Origin: Serilophus lunatus
Lineage: Eukaryota; Chordata; Aves; Passeriformes; Eurylaimidae
Length of the DNA stretch: 64,000 nt
Reading direction: 5' to 3'
NCBI GenBank assembly: GCA_013399895.1
Contig: VXBA01000317.1
Location: forward strand, 1,031,539 to 1,095,538
The position numbers were made by a program, and so were the translations under genes. Under the pieces are notes generated by a model that was not told the DNA's origin, did not search any database, and saw only the letters and a list, made by a program, of their open reading frames with translations. Positions 62,451 to 64,000 of this stretch are shown in pieces. Within the stretch, counting starts at the first letter, position 1, and each line of letters opens with the position of its first letter.

Positions 62451-64000
62451 TGGCAGTGTCTGTATCTGGGTTTGCAGGATCCAGTTACTGCCCAGTACCT
62501 GGAGACTGTGACTTCCACCTCACCTGTCTGGGAGGAGGAAAGATGATCCCAGGGAGTGATCGTGTTGCAGCTGCATAAAATGCCAAGTGAACAAACCCCC
62601 AGCCTTTCCCTCTATTAATTTCTGACACTTGGGGTTGTGTCTCTGGGAAATAAGTGAAGCAGCTCCTGGGGGCTCACTTGGTAAAGGGGTCCATGGTACT
62701 GCTGTGAATCTGTTCTTGTTCTGCCATTTCTGCTGGTTTTTGGGGTTGTGTTTTTTATAGCTGTGCCATTTTGTTGTTGGCTCCCCAGTCCACAACACTT
62801 GAGCCCCACCCTGAACATTCTGCACCTCCTGAGCCAGAGGTTGGTGTGTGAACTTGTGGGTTTGCCTTGGTGGGGTCGTGGGGGACACCCCCAGGCTGTG
62901 GGTGCTGTCTCCAGCACATGGGGCTCTATCCCTGGACAGGCTCCTGCCTTGCACTGGAGCCTCCTTGTGTTACTGTTGGCTGAGCCTGGGCTGTGCTGGA
63001 GCTGACTGGGCTGGGGAGCTGCAGGGGACTGGAAGTGCTGGAGAGGGAAGTGCCAAAGACACCACAAACAGGATGGAGGTGTCAGCAGGGGGGAGAGTTG
63101 GGTTTGGCAGAGGGGCTGTGGGGCCTGTGGAGCACAGAGGGGAGAGGGGCTTGTGGGTCCCCAGGGGATGGTGGCAACGATGCTGTTTGGTTGGGTAAAT
63201 TGAGGTGGGAGGGGTCAGCCTCCATCAGCACAATGGGGGAACTCCAGCCTCTGTGTGAGAGCAGAGATCATGACTTCTTTTTGATTTTGGAAAGGTTTCT
63301 CATAGGTCAGGGTGCCTTTCTGTTCCTGCATCCTTGGGAGAAAGGGTGTGAGGAGAGCACAGCAGTGCTGTGGTTTGGCTCAGCTCTGACCATTCCAAAC
63401 CTCCCTGAAACATCCTTAGAGGAGCCTGGATCAGCCAGATATCCCAGGGAGATGGAGAAGAGCTTTGATTTCTGGCTTGAGGTGTCCAGAGTTAATTCCC
63501 CAGGAAATCTGCATTGAAATAGGGAGCAGAGGAATTACAGAGGAAAGCAGGTCCCCAGAATGTGGTCACAGCTTGGAAATGCATCCTGCCCCTTTGAAAG
63601 ACCCCCAAACATATCCCAGTGTGGACCTCTGCTTTAGGCTCCCCAGAAAGAGGGAAAACTCTTGTGTGTCAGCTGGGCTACAGCTTCATCCCAACCAGCC
63701 TCACACTCTGCAGTCCTCACACAAGTCGTGCTTTGAAGCCTACTGAGCTGTCAGCACGGGAAGTGTCAGTTAAACGTGTGCTCTGAAGTAAAAAGCTAAT
63801 AAGGAAATATTTTCCCTGTACAATAATAAAGCACTGCAACCCCAGATTCCCATGCTGGGGGGGAAAAAAACGTCCTCTGAAGATGTTCTGTCTCCAACAA
63901 ACCCACTTAATAAGCAAATAAATACTAGTGTTTGAAACCCCTTACACTAAAAATTGTCTGTCTATTTAGAGTAATGATAAAATAATAATTATAAACCCCA
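62451..64000. other. Right-end sequence without recognised gene
   Basis: Open frames are short and repeat-like, with no conserved domain. AATAAA occurs on the plus strand at about 63826. By synteny FBXW2 should lie beyond the right edge. Nothing of it is recognised here. Confidence 0.5.

Overview
The window is vertebrate nuclear DNA and almost certainly avian. The genes are compact and multi-exonic, with GT-AG introns. Several fragments end with the typical 3' end of CR1 LINEs. The gene order matches the human 9q33 block C5 - TRAF1 - PHF19 - CUTAL - PSMD5 - B3GALT9, read from the human minus strand. There is no operon, phage, CRISPR or bacterial content. The species cannot be fixed from the sequence alone.

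Layout: 1-8956 holds the last 20 coding exons of complement C5 (+). 8957-17400 is an AT-rich spacer with one unexplained exon-like segment near 9.7 kb. A CpG island at 17.4-18.2 kb with a perfect NF-kB site precedes TRAF1 (+, coding 19151-28668). This TRAF1 carries a complete RING finger, which human and mouse TRAF1 lack. After the TRAF1 3' UTR come a GC-rich block, short tandem repeats and an 848-base assembly gap, which probably hides the PHF19 first exon. PHF19 (+, coding 34895-39506) follows. On the minus strand, 43363-48921 is a five-exon gene for a CutA-like protein (CUTAL), reconstructed here with every exon phase consistent. PSMD5 (+, coding 52633-57760) starts in a CpG island with duplicated promoter elements. 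B3GALT9 (-, one coding exon, 60769-61887) is near the right end.

The genes do not form one pathway. C5 is terminal complement, TRAF1 is TNF-receptor and NF-kB signalling, PHF19 is a PRC2 accessory factor, PSMD5 is a 19S proteasome assembly chaperone, CUTAL is a trimeric CutA-fold protein and B3GALT9 is a Golgi GT31 glycosyltransferase. Their linkage is conserved synteny. Exon boundaries were read by eye from splice sites, reading phase and remembered family sequence. Every coding total came out as a whole number of codons: C5 partial 745 aa, TRAF1 557, PHF19 585, CUTAL 155, PSMD5 510 and B3GALT9 372. UTR ends and noncoding first exons are much less certain. No wholly new system was found. The most notable points are the RING-bearing TRAF1, the intact CUTAL gene with a changed conserved cysteine, a GC-AG intron in C5, the duplicated PSMD5 promoter elements and the unexplained exon-like segment.
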